Assembly: GCF_014649815.1 (NCBI RefSeq)
Contig: NZ_BMTT01000009.1
Span: forward strand, 62,001-126,000
From: Streptomyces mutabilis
Lineage (GTDB): Bacteria > Actinomycetota > Actinomycetes > Streptomycetales > Streptomycetaceae
Length of the DNA: 64,000 nt
Direction: 5' to 3'
Shown here piece by piece: positions 59,686-64,000 of the stretch (positions are counted from its first letter, which is position 1; every line of letters starts with the position of its first letter). The translations under genes and the position numbers were made by a program. Below the pieces are notes generated by a model that saw only the letters and a program-made list of their open reading frames with translations, was not told where the DNA came from and ran no database searches.

Positions 59686-60264
59686 CTACCCGTCGACGAT
59701 CAGGCGGGCCGCCTTCTTGATCGAGGCGCGCAGGCGGTCGGCGTCGGTGTCCTCGCCGCCGACCAGGATGCGTTTCATCTGGGGCATCACCGACGCCCAG
59801 TTGGCCATCGCGACCAGCAGGTACAGGAGGTCGGGCGCCGGAATCGCGTCGGTGACCGCACCGCGCTCCTGCCCGTCCCGTACGGCGGCGACCTTGCGGG
59901 CGTAGTGGGCCTGGCGCTCGGTCTCGTGGGGCAGCTCGGCGGAGCCGTACTCCATGCCCTCCCAGAAGAGGAGGCGCAGCAGCTCGGGGTGGGCGGCGTG
60001 GTAGTCCAGCAGACGGTCGACCCAGCCCTCGACGTCGTCCGGGTCGACGGGGACGGAGATCGCGAGGTCGAGCATCTTCTTCTCGAGCACGGACGCGAAC
60101 AGCTCGGCCTTGTTGCCGTAGTAGGCGTAGATCAGCTGCTTGTTGGCCTTGGCCTCGGCCGCGATGCGGTCGATGCGCGCGCCGGCGATGCCGTGGCGGG
60201 CGAACTCGGCGACCGCCGCCTCGAAGATCCGGGCCTTGGTGGCCTCGGGGTCCCTTGCTGCCAT
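59686..60264 (-). CDS. TetR-family repressor (SCO4008-like)
   Basis: A 192-residue regulator: DPEATKARIFEAAVAEFARH, GIAGARIDRIAAEAKANKQL, IYAYYGNKAELFASVLEKKM form the DNA-binding domain; the C-terminal domain has LDYHAAHPELLRLLFWEGME. In S. coelicolor, as I recall, SCO4008 is a TetR repressor of the divergent MFS gene SCO4007. The same arrangement exists here with two related operators in the 139-bp divergent region. ATG at 60,264. Confidence 0.93.
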   Translation of the reverse strand: MAARDPEATKARIFEAAVAEFARHGIAGARIDRIAAEAKANKQLIYAYYGNKAELFASVLEKKMLDLAISVPVDPDDVEGWVDRLLDYHAAHPELLRLLFWEGMEYGSAELPHETERQAHYARKVAAVRDGQERGAVTDAIPAPDLLYLLVAMANWASVMPQMKRILVGGEDTDADRLRASIKKAARLIVDG

Positions 60265-60291
60265 GAGGACAGGGTAGCTGGACGAGCCCGG

Positions 60292-60310
60292 TAACCAACT
60301 GTTTGGTTGA
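60292..60310. promoter_or_regulatory. TetR operator 1
   Basis: TAACCAACTGTTTGGTTGA, an imperfect palindrome centred on CTGT (AACCAA ... TTGGTT), 28 bp from the tetR start. Confidence 0.8.
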
Positions 60311-60350
60311 CAGCGGGCGGGAATGCTGAGCAGACTCCCCGGGTTATTTC

Positions 60351-60369
60351 CAACCAACCAGTTAGTTGC
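60351..60369. promoter_or_regulatory. TetR operator 2
   Basis: CAACCAACCAGTTAGTTGC; read on the other strand it aligns with operator 1 at most positions. It lies 35 bp before the MFS ATG. Confidence 0.78.
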
Positions 60370-60403
60370 TGCTTCGCGCGCACTCGAAGGAGTCGCTCCG
60401 CTC

Positions 60404-61633
60404 ATGTCGTCGTCACCGTCAGCGGCCGCCCGGAACACACCGCGGAGCGCGCTCCGCGGCGCGCCCGGGGGGCCGTCCGCCCGCGCCTCCCGTCTCTTCC
60501 TCCCCCTGATCGCCGTCTGCACCGCGGTCACGGCCGCCAACATCTACCTCGCGGCACCGCTGCTCCCCCTCATCGCCCATGACTTCGGCTCCACTCCCTC
60601 GGCGGTGGCCTGGCTCGCCTCCGTCGCGCAGCTGGGGTACGCCGCCGGGCTGCTGTTCTTCGCCCCGCTCGGGGACAGCGTGAACCGGCGCCGCCTGGTC
60701 GCCGTCCTCGCCCTGGTCGCGGCGGCCGCACTGGTCGCCGGCGCCGCGTCGGCCGGGACCGGCACGCTCGCGGCGACCGTCCTGGTCGCCTCGGCGGCCA
60801 CCGTCGTGCCGCAGCTCCTGGTCCCCCTGGTCGCCGAGCGCGCCCCCGCGGACCGGCGGGCCCGTCATGTCGCGGCCGTCGTCGCGGGCCTGTTCGCCGG
60901 CGTCGTCGCGGCCCGGGTGCTGGGCGGGCTGGCCGGCCAGGCCTTCGGCTGGCGCTCGGTGTTCGTGGGGGCGGCCGTCCTGACCGCCGTACTGGGACTG
61001 GCCACCGCGTACATCCTGCCCGTGGAGCGGCGCCGTCGGCCGGGCTCGCTGTTCGCGGGCCTGGCCGCGCTGCCCGGAGTGGTGCGCCACTCGCCGGACC
61101 TGTGGCGCGCGTGCGTGCGCCAGGCGGGGATGTACGGCGCGTGGAGTGCCCTGTGGACCTCGCTGGCGCTGCTCCTGGCCGCGGACGACGGGTACGGCAT
61201 GACCACCGCCGCGGCCGGGCTGTTCGGCCTCTTCGGGCTCGCCGCGAGCGTCGTCGCGCCGCTCGCGGGTGGCCTGGTCGACCGGTTCGGGGCCGCCAAG
61301 GTCGTGCGGTCCGCGTATCTGGTCGCCGCGGTGTCGGTGCCGCTGTTCTGGCTGGGCGGGCAGGTGATGGCGGCCCTGTGCGCGGCGGCGGTCCTGGTGC
61401 ACGCCGCGCTGGTCGCCTCCCACGTCGCCAACCAGACCCTCGCCCTGACCACCACCTCCGCCCCGGCCACCGCCAACACGGCGTACGTCGTGTCCGGCTT
61501 CGCGGGCGGCGCGCTCGCCTCCGCCCTCGCCGGGCCCGCGTACGGCCACTGGGGCTGGAGCGGGGTCTGCGCGGTGGCGGGGGCGTGGCTGGTGCTGGGG
61601 TGGACGGCGACGGCCGTGCGGCGGAAGCGGTGA
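60404..61633 (+). CDS. MFS exporter (12-helix type) controlled by the divergent TetR
   Basis: A 409-residue transporter. Helices begin at [20 protein letters not shown]; motif A-like [20 protein letters not shown] follows; a central loop lies near [15 protein letters not shown]; twelve helices in total. The Arg/Ala N-terminal leader is short. GAAGGAG lies about 11 bp before the ATG. Positional equivalence with S. coelicolor SCO4007 suggests export of a cationic or lipophilic toxicant, as TetR-paired pumps usually do. Confidence 0.92.
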   Translation: MSSSPSAAARNTPRSALRGAPGGPSARASRLFLPLIAVCTAVTAANIYLAAPLLPLIAHDFGSTPSAVAWLASVAQLGYAAGLLFFAPLGDSVNRRRLVAVLALVAAAALVAGAASAGTGTLAATVLVASAATVVPQLLVPLVAERAPADRRARHVAAVVAGLFAGVVAARVLGGLAGQAFGWRSVFVGAAVLTAVLGLATAYILPVERRRRPGSLFAGLAALPGVVRHSPDLWRACVRQAGMYGAWSALWTSLALLLAADDGYGMTTAAAGLFGLFGLAASVVAPLAGGLVDRFGAAKVVRSAYLVAAVSVPLFWLGGQVMAALCAAAVLVHAALVASHVANQTLALTTTSAPATANTAYVVSGFAGGALASALAGPAYGHWGWSGVCAVAGAWLVLGWTATAVRRKR

Positions 61634-61737
61634 GGGTGGTGCCGGGGACGCGGTGAGGGCGTGAGGCGGGCGCGGTGAGGGCGGATTCCGGGCGGGGCAG
61701 TGAGGCTCCCGCCCGGTGTGTGGGGCGTCCGCGGTGG

Positions 61738-63393
<1,656 letters not shown>

Positions 63394-63640
63394 GGTGTCC
63401 TCCCGGGGCGACATTGCCTACGCGGCGGTAAGGGTTGCGCTGATTCTGCGCACATACCACGCGGTATGTCACTACTCCAGGCTGATCGATCAGTGCGGGA
63501 CGGCTCCGCCGTGTCCCGACGGAAGCCTCCGGCGGCGGTCCGCACACCGGCTCAGAACCGGGCAAAACCCTGGCGCGAGACCGGGCCGATCCTGGCGCGG
63601 GACCGGGCGGACACCGGCGCGGAACCGGGCGAACACCGGC

Positions 63641-64000
63641 TCACGACCGGACGAACACCAGCTCTGGATCCTCGCGCAGCTTGCCGAGCGCCCGGGACAC
63701 AGCCGACTTCACCGTGCCCACGGAAACGCCGAGCACGTCGGCCGTCTGGGCCTCGCTGAGGTCCTCGTAGTACCTGAGGACGACCATCGCACGCTGCCGG
63801 GCGGGCAGCTTCATGATCGCCCGCCACATCGCGTCGTGCAGCGCCTGGCGCTCGGCCGGGTCGTCGCCGGCGGGCACGGGCTCCGGTTCGGGCAACTCGT
63901 CGCAGGCGAACTCGTCGACCTTGCGCTTGCGCCACTGCGACGTCCGGGTGTTCACCAGTGCCCGGCGCACATAGCCGTCGAGGGCGCGGTGGTCCTCGAT
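63641..64000 (-). CDS. SigE-family ECF sigma factor, C-terminal part (cut by window edge)
   Basis: The frame runs in from the right edge (HRALDGYVRRALVNTRTSQW) and covers the region 2-4 linker and region 4: MKLPARQRAMVVLRYYEDLS, EAQTADVLGVSVGTVKSAVS, RALGKLREDPELVF. RNA polymerase sigma of the Streptomyces SigE/70 group. The N-terminus and any anti-sigma partner are outside the window. The ORF has a 247-bp gap to the acyl-CoA ligase start, with both genes reading the same way. Confidence 0.9.
   Translation of the reverse strand: MEDHRALDGYVRRALVNTRTSQWRKRKVDEFACDELPEPEPVPAGDDPAERQALHDAMWRAIMKLPARQRAMVVLRYYEDLSEAQTADVLGVSVGTVKSAVSRALGKLREDPELVFVRS

Overview
The window is high-GC actinobacterial DNA and almost certainly a Streptomyces chromosome. 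Reasons: codon usage with G/C third positions, GTG/TTG starts, sigF/sigN-type stress sigma factors, ANTAR proteins, an LAXTG surface protein, a Streptomyces-type subtilisin inhibitor and a Streptomyces integrative element. From memory, the order upp - tadA - sigF - sigN ... penicillin-binding protein ... protease inhibitor - hybrid sensor - TetR/MFS - acyl-CoA ligase - ECF sigma matches the S. coelicolor region around SCO4041 down to SCO4005, read in that direction. I could not verify this by alignment.

Layout. 1-5.2 kb: start of an MMPL transporter, a NarL-type two-component pair, a small membrane protein and a CopC-CopD copper protein. 5.2-10.0 kb: a divergent iron-box locus (penicillin-amidase-like enzyme, GNAT, DUF985 cupin and SDR on the left; a siderophore-interacting flavoprotein on the right) sharing one DmdR1/IdeR-type operator. 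10-18.4 kb: housekeeping genes: a DNA glycosylase, a LytR_C protein, upp, tadA with its companion, tRNA-Ser(CGA), a Dabb protein, sigF and sigN. 18.4-27.7 kb: two drug-efflux modules (MarR with a DHA2 pump that carries unusual carboxypeptidase-regulatory repeats; TetR with a second DHA2 pump) around GAF-ANTAR, STAS and F420-type genes. 27.7-33.5 kb: an operon of OmpR-type regulator, sensor kinase (frameshifted at a G7 run), GT2-GtrA and GT39 membrane glycosyltransferases. 33.6-39.0 kb: amidohydrolase, DUF2797, HxlR regulator, PBP2 and a sortase-anchored coiled-coil protein.

39,077-53,905 is an actinomycete integrative and conjugative element (AICE) of the pSAM2 type. It is bounded by a 44-bp direct repeat identical to the 3' half of tRNA-Arg(ACG). 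The right end carries the classic order tra (FtsK-like), small genes, DUF2637 spread-like gene, repSA (HUH rolling-circle initiator), xis, int, intact tRNA. A GntR repressor faces the transfer genes. The left half carries cargo: a secreted protein broken by a frameshift, a Nudix protein resembling the pSAM2 immunity factor, an XRE-TPR regulator with a perfect operator, tiny membrane peptides and a kinase-like protein. A 1.2-kb non-coding segment with seven same-strand TGGTCGG repeats is a candidate transfer (clt) or origin locus. The element supplies a new rho-independent terminator to the tRNA it occupies.

53.9-64 kb returns to the chromosome: tRNA-Arg(ACG), tRNA-Ser(GCT), a subtilisin inhibitor, a 1,527-residue PAS hybrid sensor with tandem receivers and a long disordered segment bearing seven arginine clusters, a TetR/MFS divergent pair with two operators, an acyl-CoA ligase and the end of an ECF sigma factor gene.
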